The notes: generated from the sequence alone by a model not told the origin. A stretch of DNA of 64,000 nucleotides from Mya arenaria (GCF_026914265.1 NC_069136.1:21420715-21484714); one strand, 5' to 3'; shown: positions 11,801 to 23,529, counted from the first letter of the stretch. Numbers and translations are program-made.

Positions 11801-14800
11801 GTAATGGAAAAGCCAGAAGGTGTGGAGCAGGAGGGACCTCAGAACAGGCAGGTGTCAGGCTCTTTTCATCAGCAATGTCACTGTCACAGTACTGGGTACT
11901 TGAGGTGGAGTATGTGATGTGGTGTTCCATCACAGTCTCTGTCCCTGAATTGAAGAATAGATAAATGTGTAAATATATATATGTTGAGTCCAATTGCTTT
12001 ATTCATAATTGCATAATATGCCATCACTAAAGTGAAATTTGATCTGGAAAACCTAACAAATTCTTACAAAATAATGTCAGGTAAGAAGAAATTATACTTG
12101 TGGAACACAACCAGCTTTTGATCCCAAATTAGAAATAAAAGCTTGATCAATGTAACAAACCTTTCTGCACTTTGAAATGAAACTTTTAAGCAGTCAGATT
12201 TTCAACCTCCAGCAATTTGACAGCTGCATAATATGGATTTTATTACACAAGTAGAATTACCTTTAGTTTTTCGCTTAATTGGCGGTGGCCTGCGATTCAC
12301 TTGGGTACCCCGGACAGCAGTTGTTACACAACACTTTGGACATGCACATGAGGCCTGAAAAATACAAGACATGTTAAAAATTGTAGACTGTCTTAGTCAG
12401 ATAGTTTTTGTAGCTTATCTGGAATAATATGCATTATTTGGACTTTATCTTCTATAATTGTAACATAGCATGGCTTCATGTCAGCTGTGCTTCTGGTAAT
12501 TTCAAGTTTTAAAAGGGCAGGGTGCTGCGGAAAAGGCACATGGCACTAAAATCTTGGTTAGAATGGCACCTTCTAACTACTATGAAAACCTTAATTATAT
12601 TTTTTTAGAAATATGGCTAAATTGCTTAAAATACAAGATCAAGACATTTGTTTGTATTTGAAATCATATAACAAGTTTTAAATGCAAGCGAAACATATGT
12701 ATAGGAAATATTTTATTATCTGTTAGCTTTCAACAATTACAAAAAGACATCGTAGTTCACAAGCTGGTCTTCATGAAAGTGTAGGGGTGCTACTAAAACA
12801 TATATATTGTGTAACACCCTCCATATAAACTCATAAGCTAAAACCGAAAGAAAATGATAACAATAATCAAATTATTCATTACCTTCTTATTGCTGGTATT
12901 CATTGATCTCATCTCTGTATGTTTGAGTTTACCCATGTTCCTTTTCAGGGAATCATCACAAGATTTCTGAAATAATACATAGTAATGCCAACAGTCACAA
13001 TAAATGTTCACATGAACATATATGAATACCTTTAATATGTACAACTTACAAATAAAGGTGTTTACTTCTTTAAAAAGTAATTGCCAAAGCTGCTTTACTA
13101 TACACTGGAACATAACATAACAATGAGGACATTCTCTTTAATGGAGATATACACAGTATGATGAAATAGCAAAAAAAAGAAGAAAACTTGTTGAACACTG
13201 ACTTAGACATGGTATCAATGTGTACAATGCATCACATAGTTCATTCTTATGCATGATTGATTAGCCAATGTTATCACGTGATATTACCAAATTCAGTATA
13301 TAGCTCAGATATTCAATTGTTCATGGTAAGCCTTGGTAGCACAGTGGATATGACACTGGACTGCAATTTTGGCCACACCAGTCCGAAACCAGTCTCTACC
13401 TCGATTTTTTATTTGCATTATGGTCCATTTTTTTTTACAGTTGTGTTATCTAAGGGTAAAACATTGTACCAAATTATTGACTTTGTGCTAAGATTCTTTA
13501 CCAATCTGGTGTATAGTCCCTTTACAATCAGCATCTCGAATTGATAATAATTAGGTTTGTTTTTATTGGTGTCTTTGTTTCAAATCAACGATTTTCTATA
13601 TGTACCTTTGACTGGATCTTAGCATCAGTACTGTGAGTTTCTAGGTCTTGTTGAAGGTTAAGGGCTGAGGCTACTGTTGAAGACTGGTCAACGGGAGGTG
13701 GTATTTCAGCGCTCTACATAAAAAACATTGATAGTTGAAAATGATATCAAAATATTTATTGCACACTAAATACAGTCATCGAAATAAGGCTTTTGGATGC
13801 ACAAGCCCGAATTCACATATCACTGCTTGGCATTACATCTTTGAACAAGCTCTGCTGTATAAAACTCAGACTTTGAGCAAGCCCAGAAAGCATTTTAACA
13901 GTGCAGGCCTTGCTGGCTTGTGCTAATTTCGACCACTGTAAATATCAGTAATTGACCCTATAATCCTTCCTTTTTAAAGACAAGTGCCTTTAAATGATCA
14001 TCACATAAGTGTTTGAATAAATATTACCTGCATGACAGTTCTTTTACTGTTGTCCAACTCCATGTCCATGTCTAATTCAACTGCGTCAACTGGAAACTCA
14101 GTGGATGGAGGGTTGGCGGTCATGTCACCCTAATGAAAGGAACAAAGTGCCCATTAGTATTGATAATATATACTCAATACAAATAGTTTTTAAGGAAACA
14201 ATTACACACATGTACACTTCATTTCCATAAATGAAACTGCAATTTGATTTCATGGTGGGTGTATATGATTTAAGAGGGAAAAATCCCAAACAACTCTAGA
14301 AAATCCATTGAAATTTTAAACATCCTACAAATGAATACTAATATAAATACATACTAGATTAACAGGAGATAAATCTGGAACAGCATCTGTATACGTTACA
14401 GCAGTTGATTTATCAACTTGGCCTTTCTGGTTGTAGTCACTCAGTATCTGAAGGGGAAGCGATTTTTTATAGGTATATATATACAATAACCCTTTACTCA
14501 AACTTGAGATGTTAAAAGTCAAAACATTTATAAAGCATCTTCAAGGTTCTTTCACTAATACTTCTATACCATAAGTTTTTTTTATATATCCGCAATATAA
14601 TCCAGTAAATGAAAGACAAATTATGAACCATACTTGCAACTTTACAACTATTTTAATCTTATAATATGCCTAAAAACATGAGCAAAATAAACACAATGCG
14701 TTCATCATCCTTTATTTACAGAGCCTCTGGAAGATACAGATTAAATCAAACGGTAGCAGTATAACCCGTTTTCATATCGTACAGTCAGATCTTGCTTTTT

Positions 14801-15411
14801 CATGAATGTATGTCTATTCATGATTCATTTATATAAAAAAAAATATTACAAATAAGTCCTGACATACATGTTTTGCACATACATTCAGTATGCACTAATT
14901 TGTATACATTTTAAAAAGAGTGTTCTGCTCAGGTCTATTTACAAATACTAACCATCCAAGTTGAAGGGCTAAATTGAAATGTTGACTGATTAAGTCAAAT
15001 AAACCTGTTAACATATTAAAATGTGCAACATACCCTCCTCACTTCTCGTTTGCGCACTACCGGTCTTGCTTGGACTTGGTCAAGGTTGCTTTTCCTAACT
15101 TTGTCGCCAAATAATGTGGGGATAGCTTCGTCTATTAAAGCAGTTCTATAGGCTAGACCGAGACTCCATTTAGTTCTGGTAGTCATCGTGAACATTGTCA
15201 ACTCAAAATGCTCAGAACACACAAGCTGTGCATTTGCGGAACCGTTTTTCGAGGGACCTTGCCATCCGGCCCTTGAACACTCAGACCCAGTCATCTGAAT
15301 TGAACGAATCCATTGTTTCCGGAGTTTCTCTTCTTTGGGAAATGTGTGCAGACTAATTCCATTTCCTGGCACATTGCTACATCCCCCAACACAACACCGA
15401 GACCGTCCCAT
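8873..15411 (-). CDS. Kolobok transposase with N-terminal THAP domain
   Basis: Ten exons: 15411-15034, 14447-14355, 14129-14028, 13713-13606, 12966-12883, 12354-12261, 11944-11620, 11309-10787, 10183-9997, 9594-8873. All junctions are GT-AG and all phases agree, giving 871 residues without a break. The THAP zinc finger (residues 1-101) has C7, C11, C65 and H68, W34 and the closing AIPTLF box. Residues 126-395 are a low-complexity linker with CACPKCC (258-264). The catalytic part has a zinc-ribbon-like CEMC (418-421) and CEC (443-445), IPAGN-like VPAGNILLSAGILFSG, GDGRSDSPGHSAK (536-548), TDRH (603-606), FDVWHIGK (624-631), NHLYW and TLESFHS (E747). By analogy D537, D604 and E747 may be the acidic triad; this is inference. 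The protein should bind the element ends and move it by cut-and-paste. The start is about 300 bases from the right end. Confidence 0.9.
13245..13535 (+). mobile_element. tRNA-derived SINE in a transposase intron
   Basis: Contains a tRNA-like stretch (TTGGTAGCACAGTGGATATG as A-box region, then ACCAGTCCGAAACC as a decayed B box) followed by T-rich sequence. The same family, with the same upstream segment (TTATCACGTGATATTACC), occurs at 52411-52735. It lies between transposase exons 4 and 5 and does not touch the splice sites. Confidence 0.7.
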
Positions 15412-15694
15412 TGTTTACACTAATTAATATTCCACACTTAAACTAACATCCGTGTCGTTCTTTTCAATGTAAATAAACAATATGGCGGAGACGAGTAACG
15501 ACTCTGACGTCACGACGAAAATTTACGAATGAGAAACCGGACTTTCCCGATGATGGACAATATCGGAAAAGTACAATATGCGAATATGATTAGTCGGCTA
15601 CTACATCGTAAATATTCGCAAAAGTTCGGAATTTTCAGTTCAGACGTTATAAATAGACATATCTTAAGCCAAATCAACGGTGTTGACATAGTCA
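15412..15694 (-). promoter_or_regulatory. Right subterminal region: probable transposase promoter
   Basis: Upstream of the THAP start codon lie TGACGTCA (15505-15512) and ACGAAAATTTACGA (15515-15528), the same two motifs found beside the cargo gene at the left end, in the same plus-strand orientation. Further toward the end are CGTAAATATTCGC and similar AT-rich palindromic motifs. No TATA box is certain. Confidence 0.5.
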
Positions 15695-15707
15695 CTGCAT
15701 AGTACCT
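15695..15707 (-). repeat. Right terminal inverted repeat of the Kolobok element
   Basis: CTGCATAGTACCT, the exact inverse of the left end, followed by TTAA at 15708-15711. Confidence 0.92.
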
Positions 15708-16555
15708 TTAAATTTTGAATGGAAATATGAAAATCTGCGATATGATCTTTTGTCAACAGTCTTTCATCACCGGTCAAAAGAATTGTAGTGCAAAACAGTT
15801 CAAAGGTTGGGAAACTTGATATAATGATCCAATCTGCGGAATATCTCGTTACAAAAAGTGTTCACGTTGATCATCATATAAAAAATAAGGGTGATTCATT
15901 ATGATCAGATTGCGTGAAATCGTACATGTTCAAAACCATAACAACGAAACAGAAAACATGCACTTCACCTTTCTTGACTAATGCGCTTTCATTAAACCAC
16001 ACGATTCCGAGGTAGCTATCGGCACAAATCTCCTCTTCATTCTCGAGTATGTATTTTCCAGTTTCATGCAAGCGTACTATCCTCATTGGTGTGTCCTGTA
16101 TCAAAAGATATACCCATTTTTGGCAGTGGCCACATACAGCGCGAGTCTCAAATCGACTGCCATTTAGTGATTTATTCTTATTAGTTAGTCAGTTGTTAGA
16201 AAATGTAGTGCTACTAAAAAGTGGCATACACCTTTTAAACTGTTCTATCCCGTCAGGCGGGACAGAGGACACACCCTGGGGATATTGATAAAAATATATT
16301 ATGTTATCTTTAACCTGCTCCTGGTGTAGAGCGATTTGCCAAAATCACTGGTATGGGAAATGTTTGGTGTATATAAATCTTAACAGGTTAAACCAGCTAG
16401 ATATGTTGCTCTGACTGCGGTCTGACCTGGTCCGTCAAAAATTCAAAACCCCAATGTTATAATCTACCCCTCTTTCTAACGTCCCCTCTGTACCCATATA
16501 CTCGTGCAAAAAAATAAATATGTTTTACAACAGGAATTTAATAAAGACCTCATAC

Positions 16556-16668
16556 CTATTCCATGCTGCCTGATTTATCCAGGACAAACACCTTTCTGCT
16601 CTTTGCCTCTTATAAAATGGTGTATACTGGTGTTGTGTCGGTGTCTTCGGGGAGACGTTCACTGTGGA
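16556..16668 (-). pseudogene. CLCA copy A exon 7 (MIDAS exon) with two in-frame stops
   Basis: This exon carries the start of the VWA domain, ending in VFVLDKSGSME. The frame is fixed by the phase-1 junction with exon 6 and by identity to copy B (38934-38822). Copy A reads ATT TTA TAA GAG where B reads ATT TTA CAA GAG, and GAA TAG where B reads GAA TGG at the donor. Any transcript containing this exon stops before the metal-binding motif. A sequencing error at both places is possible but unlikely, since flanking bases agree. Confidence 0.8.
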
Positions 16669-17619
16669 CTACAATTAAAACGAAGAACAATTTAAACACT
16701 ACTCTTGTATTTTCTGCAAAGAAAATGTGGAGTTTATAATGCAAAATTCACATTGCTTTGAAACGACATTGTTAATTCCATTGATGCAAGTTGATATTGC
16801 AAGCTCGACACCATTTGCCCTATTGTACACGACGTTGTATGTATCGTTTGTTTTATTTCTCAACCTTACTTTCCTTACTTTTACCTTACATTGTTTACAA
16901 TTAAAACACAAAATAAGTATAATCGACAGAGAACTCCATAACGGGCTTATGAAAATTACCATTTGGACTAGGATATTCAAGATCGCATGAATTACCCTCG
17001 AAGTGACTTTCAATCAGTAAATTGTGATATACCTCCAGTAAAATCAAAATGTTCCCTCATGACAGCCCACACGCTCTTATGGTCTCAGTACAGGTTCTGC
17101 TTGTTTGTTGCAAGTCTGTTGTGTCTTTTCGCTGCAGGTGTACCTTCGCTGTCGTCACAAAACAGGTCAGAAACAGGTTAGAAAGTAAATGGCATCGAGC
17201 CCAAATTACAATATTACAAAACAACACTTTACTATTACAAAACCATAAAAATATAAATAAAATGTTGGACCCATTGTTCACATTCCGCTTATAGTACATA
17301 TTTATAAGTGACTATAACAATGAGCTAGACTGCTTTAGTATCCAACAAAAGCATAATGAAGCCAGGTAGCAATATTTAACAAAAATATTTGTATGCAACA
17401 ATACACTCCTGAACAGCTCTATAACATACTAGGTCCACGAATTGGTTGTCCATAATGGACGCCACTGCTACCGATTGTGTAAGATCAGGACAGAATCGAC
17501 AACCGGGGTGGATACGTCGTGTTGAATCATTTGTATCACACCACGAACTAGCCTTACAATTAGTACCGAACCCCACACGACCTTGAACGTTCTCACTGCA
17601 GCTGAAGTGGAAATAAATT

Positions 17620-19265
17620 GGTGTCAATGCGCCCTAGGATACTGGAATGTCATTTGTATTCCACCATAATCTTGATTGCAGTCAGGAACAACCAACGGCC
17701 TTGAAAGTTTTCGATAAAGGTGAAGCGTAAATGGGTTTAATATCACACCACGGGCAAGCCTTACAGTCAGTGTAGATGCAAACACAAACTGGAACGTTGT
17801 TAGTATCACACCATGGACAAGACTTACAGCCAGTACAGAACTCCACTCGGCCTTGGACGTTCGCACTGCAGCTGAAATGGAAACTAGTTAGTATCACACC
17901 ATGGACAAGACTTACAGGCAGTATAGAACCCCACTCGGCCTTGGACGTTCGCACTGCAGCTGAAATGGAAACTAGTCAGTATCACACCATGGACAAGTCT
18001 TACAGCCAGTATTGAACCCCACTCGGCCTTGGACGTTCGCACTGCAGCTGAAATGGAAACGAGGTAGTATCACACCATGGGCTAGCCTTACAGTTAGTAC
18101 AGAACCCCGCGTGGCCTTCGACGTTCTCACTGCAGCTGAAATGGAAACTAGTTAGTATCACACCATGGGCTAGCCTTACTCTCAGTACAGAGCCCCACTC
18201 GGCCTTGGATGTTCTCACTGCAGCTGAAATGAACACTAGTTAGTATCACACCATGCGCTAGCCTTATGGTTAGTACAGAACACGACTCGGCCTTGGATAT
18301 TCTCACTGCAGCTGAAATGAACACTAAGTAAAAAAAAATTGTCACTGTCAACAAACATGGTGGCTGAAAATGCCGGACGATTTTGACATTTTTTCTATGC
18401 GTCTTTTAACCAAAAACATAGATTAAAAGTTTTTTTCTCGGATTTTTCACATATTTTTTCCCTGCGTCTAATACCCCCTATCGTCTTATACCCAGTCATT
18501 TACGGTAGTATCACACCATGGACTAGCCTTATTGTTAGTACAGAACACGACTCAGCCTTGGATGTTCTCACTGCAGCTGAAATAAACACTAGTAAGTATC
18601 ACACCACGGGCTAGCCTTATTGTTAGTACAGAACCCCACTCGGCCTTGGATGTTCTCACTGCAGCTGAAATGAACACAAGGTATTATCACACCACGGGCT
18701 ACCTTTAAAGTCAGTACAGAACCCCACGTGGCCTTGGACGTTCTCACTGCAGCAGAAATGGAAACTAGTTAGTATCACACCATGGGCTAGCCTTACTGTT
18801 AGTACAGAACCCCACTCGGCCTTGGACGTTCGCACTGCAGCTGAAATGGAAACGAGGTAGTATCACACCATGGACAAGACTTACAACCAGTACAGAACCC
18901 CACCGGCCTTGTACGTTCTCACTGCAGCTGAAATAGAAACTAGTTAGTATCACACAATGGGCTAGCCTTATTGTTAGTAAAGAACCCCACGTGGCCTTGG
19001 ACGTTCTCATTGCAGCTGAAATGGAAACTAGTTAGTATCACACCATGGGCTAGCCTTACTGTTAGTACAGAATCCCACTCGGCCTTGGACGTTCTCACTG
19101 CAGCTGAAATGGAAACTAGTTAGTATCACACTATGGGCTAGCCTTACTGTTAGTACAGAACCCCACTCGGCCTTGGACGTTCTCACTGCAGCTGAAATGG
19201 AAATTACTTAGTATCACAACATGAGCAAGACTTACATTCAGTACAGAATTCGACACGGCCTGCAG
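17620..19265 (-). repeat. 88-bp tandem repeat derived from the 5' part of CLCA exon 5, copy A
   Basis: About 15 units of roughly 88 bp lie immediately upstream (in transcript sense) of the real exon 5 at 17601-17430. On the minus strand each unit holds a polypyrimidine-AG acceptor (CCATTTCAG), then codes CSENVQGRVGFCTN and KASPWCDTN like the true exon, then TAG and the next acceptor. Most units also contain a donor-like GTAAG inside. The true exon continues instead into a CLCA-conserved stretch (HPGCRFCPDLTQ). Copy B has only about four units. The array is broken at 18327-18508 by unrelated sequence. Confidence 0.9.
18327..18508. other. Unrelated insertion inside the exon-derived repeat array
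   Basis: About 180 bp without similarity to the 88-bp unit split the array. It contains related segments facing each other (TCTATGCGTCTTTTA and CCCTGCGTCTAATACC) and ends TCATTTACGGTA. It may be a small mobile element, but no clear terminal repeats or target duplication could be fixed. It is absent from copy B. Confidence 0.5.
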
Positions 19266-19392
19266 CTGAAGTGGAAATAAATATTGATAATCATAATACA
19301 TACATCTAAAGTTGAATCCCACAATGACTTCATTCACATTTCATCGACTTACGATTAGAATCAGTTAAGATTCATATACTACTCCTTTTACC

Positions 19393-19509
19393 GTGTGGGT
19401 TTCCACTTCCCTCCAGCTTGGTAGAAATGCCCTTTGGCTTCCGCATCGGTACCATATTCCGGAAACACGCCCCACCGTAGCTGTGCCCATTCATGAACGA
19501 GAACGTTCT
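19393..19509 (-). CDS. CLCA copy A exon 4: altered HExxH exon
   Basis: Exon 19509-19392 encodes ENVLVHEWAQLRWGVFPEYG, the CLCA metalloprotease signature. In vertebrate CLCA proteins the motif is HEWAH; here the second histidine codon is CAG (Gln). Copy B has the same change, so it predates the duplication. Zinc binding, and hence self-cleavage, would be expected to be weakened or lost. Phase 1 in, phase 2 out; the outgoing split codon forms an Arg with exon 5. Confidence 0.8.
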
Positions 19510-20469
19510 CTGTGAAAAGTAGTTTCAACATGATTAAGCCAAAGATTCAATTAGACCTTTCGGGATAAAAACCGACGCTCTTTCAAAAATCATGAAAAAC
19601 AACTTTCCCGATGTAAAGAATAATGCATATCATTTCACCCAAGGTAAGACACAAACATTAAAAAAACATGTACGTACAATTTTCCTTTCATTAGTAATAT
19701 AATAATGACAATGTTTTCTTTAATGTTTTTATATGCACTCGTCTCGTTTTTCCACTAGCAATTATATAATGAAATACCTTTCTTATCGCTTTTGTTATTT
19801 ATTTACTACTTTGAGAAAATCTTATAAAGTCTGTTTTGGCACACAATAGTGTCAAATAATAATTTTATTATTTTATCGCCTTTCCTTGTTTCATATTTTC
19901 TATGCCATCCGTCCTTTTAAAAGGTGTTTCATGCACAATGCAGCTTTAAATGATATCAGTAGTGATGGTACAATTCCAAAAATTGAACTCCTTTGAAAAT
20001 GCGACAACGCGAAGGGCGAAAATAAAAGAAAAAAATCGTGTTGACATTTTTCACGTCCTGGTTGACAGAGAAGGAGTATTTGCGCTAAAATGATTGTGTA
20101 CGAATTTTTCATTGCAATTAAAATTCACATGGAATATTTCAGTTTCATTCCAATCCAGCCCCCTCGTAGTGTCTTACCGTGTTTTTCAAAATCAGTCCTG
20201 GATGTGTTCTTGACGAATGACAAGGGGAGATAAGTGTACGTTCCTCCTTGTCCACAAATATCATTGCCAAATGTCCTCGGGGTTATCATTTGTCCGTCTT
20301 CTACCTGCAATGAAACTAATTTGAAACCGATGCGGATGAATTGTAAAACAAGTCTTGCCGAAAGTCATCGAGGTAGTCATCTGCATGTCTCATCATATGG
20401 ACTACCATTATTAAATGCATTGTACCAGGAATATGATCTTAAAAACAACGTGAAAAAAAACCTGTGAAT

Positions 20470-20510
20470 GTCTCATCATCATCATCATCATCATCATCAT
20501 CGTCGCCGTG

Positions 20511-20549
<39 letters not shown>
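20470..20549. repeat. (ATC)n microsatellite, copy A intron 2
   Basis: Runs of ATC/TCATCA with one interruption (GTCGCCGTG). The equivalent intron of copy B holds only a few units near 41625-41644, so the tract expanded in A or shrank in B. Confidence 0.95.
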
Positions 20550-20550
<1 letters not shown>

Positions 20551-20994
20551 CGTTGTTGTTCTTTTAACTTGACTTTATATTCCATGGACTTTCCGTTGTT
20601 TTTGTCATAAAAAACAGTTTGTCACAAAAACTAGATACCGTAACCATTTATTTTTTCAGTTCTGATTTAGAAATTACCAGATATGGAATATTTACACTAG
20701 TAATATGGACTTTGGTGTTGCACTTTTTTAAACAGCTGATGATAACACAAACCTACAAAACTGCATCCTTCATGCGTTTTACTTTTTATGACAAGGAACT
20801 GATCTGAAAGACATTGTTACTAAACGTGCTTATCCGTGTGTTGTTACCTTGAAGTATCCGCGCTCGGACTGTTGGACTGGCTGGGCGTCTCTCTGTGGTG
20901 TCCAGGATCTTGGAACGACGATGTTGATTTCACCAAAATACACGCGCTGTTCCGTAGCCCTAAACAGCAATCGTGATGCGGCAGTAAAGATATC

Positions 20995-23142
20995 CTAGAA
21001 AATTGAAAATGTTAGACCACTTACGACTCTACGAGCAATATTGCAAAAAGTATGCGACGGTTGATTGAGGACATATCTTTATAATGGTTTTGCTCAATGT
21101 TCGGTTTTGATCTGTATAGAGGTTTGTTAGTGATCAAAAGCCAGACCTTAATAGGTGATGTCATGTTTTATTCATCTGTAAGGTTTACAAATGCATGCTT
21201 GGACCCAGTACTCATTGTATAGATACGGATGAGGTCAAGTGTTGATTCTTTTTTATCAGTGCAGGATGAGATCTATTAACATTTCATTGAAATGTGTCAT
21301 TTGTGACGAACATGTATCCGACAGCTTATTTAAAGTAAGTTGGGTTGTTTACAAAAAAAGTAAATGATTCGTTTAAATTTAAACCAAAACAGCTTAACAA
21401 AGTCCAATACTTAAAGATTTAAAGGTTTCAAAATTTTATTTTTATGTAGTTTTGATGTCGAAACTTTATTTTAACAAATATCCAATGCAATATTTATTCC
21501 TGTAATCAGTTTCCAAGTTAATAAGTTTTGTATTCAAAGAACTCCGCTCATGAGAAAATGAAAGCATCAGTATATGGGACAAGAACATTCATATTTAGAG
21601 CTATGCTATTTTGGTAACATAGCGAGCTTAGCACATTTTACAAAGGAAGTATATGTCGGATATTTCTTGAAATTCCTTTTGCATTTTTCGGAATGTCTTC
21701 AGAGAATAAGATTATGTGTTTTTGTAAATATGTTCCAGACAATCCGATCAACATTGTCGTGTGGTTTTTAGAATAACAGTATTAGTTAGAATAGTGAAAA
21801 AAGTGACTTAAATTAATTTCCAATATTACAATAAAGAATACAGGGACAAGCCCAGTAGTGAAAAATTCAATAACAAATTATGTTAAAAGGCACAAGGCCC
21901 AGACGACAATGAACACGAGACACAAACGTATACAATCATACGAGTTACAATAAATGCAAATAAAACAACTTCCGATTAAAGTTTACAAACATCGAATATA
22001 AAAACGCATTTACGAACTGGTATACAGGCATTGATTAACAAAGAAAATCCATGCCATTTTTTATAATAAATAGATCAGTATTGCACCACATCAATTATTT
22101 TTATTAAAAGATGTTACCTTCTGTGACCCAATGTGTTATAATATATTAAGACTTCATTCAAAAGTTTGACTAACGTCCAAATAGTACTAGTAGAATAGTC
22201 TTTAATCTGTATAGATATATTTAATTCAATGTAAGAAGTACCCAATGTATTATGCATTCTTAACATTCCATAGTCTTGTCGTATTGATTTTTGCCACCAA
22301 TAAAATCAGGAAAACAAAATGTAGAATTAAACAAGCCTAACTTCCTAACAAGTTACGTTCATAGTTTACTTAAAGATGCACTATTACTCCTAAAAAGATT
22401 TAGCCCAATAGATACAATTGTTTAAATATACATGTACTAGAAAACATTTATGCATGTCGAAAGCAATGGTTCTTATAAAGAATTCCGAGTTGAATTCGAA
22501 GTTATTGTGCAGAAAACACGGTATTTCTACCTCATGAGACTATAGTAGATAACTTTAAATATTTAAGCGTTCACCAATCATTTAATTTATTTATTTTGGT
22601 TTCAGCTATTTAATACACTGTTACAATCTTGATATCAGTATTAATATTTTCCATAAATGCATTATTTAGTAAGTTGTTCAAGATTTGTCATTCAAAATTT
22701 ATGTTTGTTATACATGTGTATGTATTGATTTTGAATAAAAGTGTCACTTTAAGTAATTAATACTGTGAGGCTGGCTAGTGTATTGGATTCCAAAACATTC
22801 AAACAACCACACTGTTTGTTCGATTATCAACCGGATCTAGTTTGAAAATACGATTAAAGCATTATGCACACTTGCACATGCAACACCACTGCATAATAAG
22901 GAGTGAGTGTGTGTCAAAATGATTATTTAATTTGAAGGGGACGAACGACCGAACTTAAAGAAATTAAAGAAACACGAAATATACTAGACAACATAACTAT
23001 CTAGCATCTATGTCCCATGGTACGTTGATACAACGAACTAAGAAAAACATCAATTTATAATCTTATACAAAGTACGTCTTCCACCTTTTGAAAACAATAT
23101 TTTGATATGTTAGTAAATTAGTGATAATAAACTCAAGATTAC
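20995..23142. other. Copy A intron 1: nothing recognised
   Basis: AT-rich sequence between exon 1b and exon 2. No gene, RNA or clear element seen; short ORFs have no coding character. Confidence 0.6.
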
Positions 23143-23280
23143 CTTTATTCTGTCGATTAAGCTTTGATCTTCGGTCACAAGATCATGAACAGCGACGTAT
23201 ATCCCTTCATATCTATTGTCTTTTAATGTAACACCATAACAAACCCCTATGAAGAAAGCCAAAGCAAACAAAACGCGCAT
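23143..23280 (-). CDS. CLCA copy A proximal first coding exon (exon 1b): signal peptide
   Basis: 46 codons from ATG to a phase-0 donor (AAG/GTAATC). The product starts MRVLFALAFFIGVCYG, a clear signal peptide, followed by a CLCA-type start (VTLKDNRYEGIYVAVHDLV, then TEDQSLIDRIK). It joins in frame to exon 2 (DIFTAASRLLF...), which fits the CLCA consensus. A TATA-like stretch (TTATACCCATATTTT on the minus strand) lies about 70 bases upstream. It is too short to stand out as a long ORF but is supported by four near-identical copies in the window. Confidence 0.85.
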
Positions 23281-23529
23281 GATGAAGCGATATTCTTTCT
23301 AAAATGATTGTAAAGGGCAGTCACATTTACCTTGAGCGGAAAAAATATGGGTATAATATCACAAAATACTCTTCGCTTCTTATTAATGCCGGAAGATCAG
23401 TATTTAATGCAAATACGAACAATACATGATTATTTGTCAAACAGACATCTGACTCAGATGTTCTTGATGGTGAAATGTGGGTGCGCTCTAATCTGACTTT
23501 AACTTGAGTGTTATATTACTCCTTATTTA

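Larger units (their letters stand above)
5929..15707. mobile_element. Kolobok-type DNA transposon, apparently complete, with cargo gene
   Basis: A 9779-bp insertion with perfect 13-bp terminal inverted repeats (AGGTACTATGCAG ... CTGCATAGTACCT) flanked by TTAA at 5925-5928 and 15708-15711. The paralogous site in copy B has a single TTAA (37966-37969) with matching flanks on each side, which fixes both ends to the base. TTAA target choice, a THAP domain and the transposase sequence together identify the Kolobok superfamily. The element carries two convergent genes, the transposase (minus) and a P2X7-ballast-like gene (plus). It inserted within an intron of CLCA copy A and inside an older foldback element. 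Introns hold a SINE and a tandem repeat. No disabling change was seen in either gene, so it is probably fairly young. Confidence 0.92.
5730..15790. mobile_element. Degenerate TTAA-type foldback element split by the Kolobok insertion
   Basis: The sequence on both sides of the Kolobok element (about 5730-5928 and 15712-15790), when read together, resembles the reverse complement of the 360-bp element at 44061-44420. Shared segments include TTGAACGTTTTGACAAC, GGTCTTGGAACGAGC, AACGGTTTAAGCCATAAAA and GGAAATATGAAAATCTGCGA. The same undisrupted relic is in copy B at about 37840-38040. The order is therefore: old foldback element, then gene duplication, then Kolobok insertion into A, or precise loss from B. 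The ends are eroded. Confidence 0.7.

Noticed and set aside
11683-11964. Plus-strand 93-residue ORF
   Set aside because: The antisense of transposase exon 7, which fits the phases of its neighbours.
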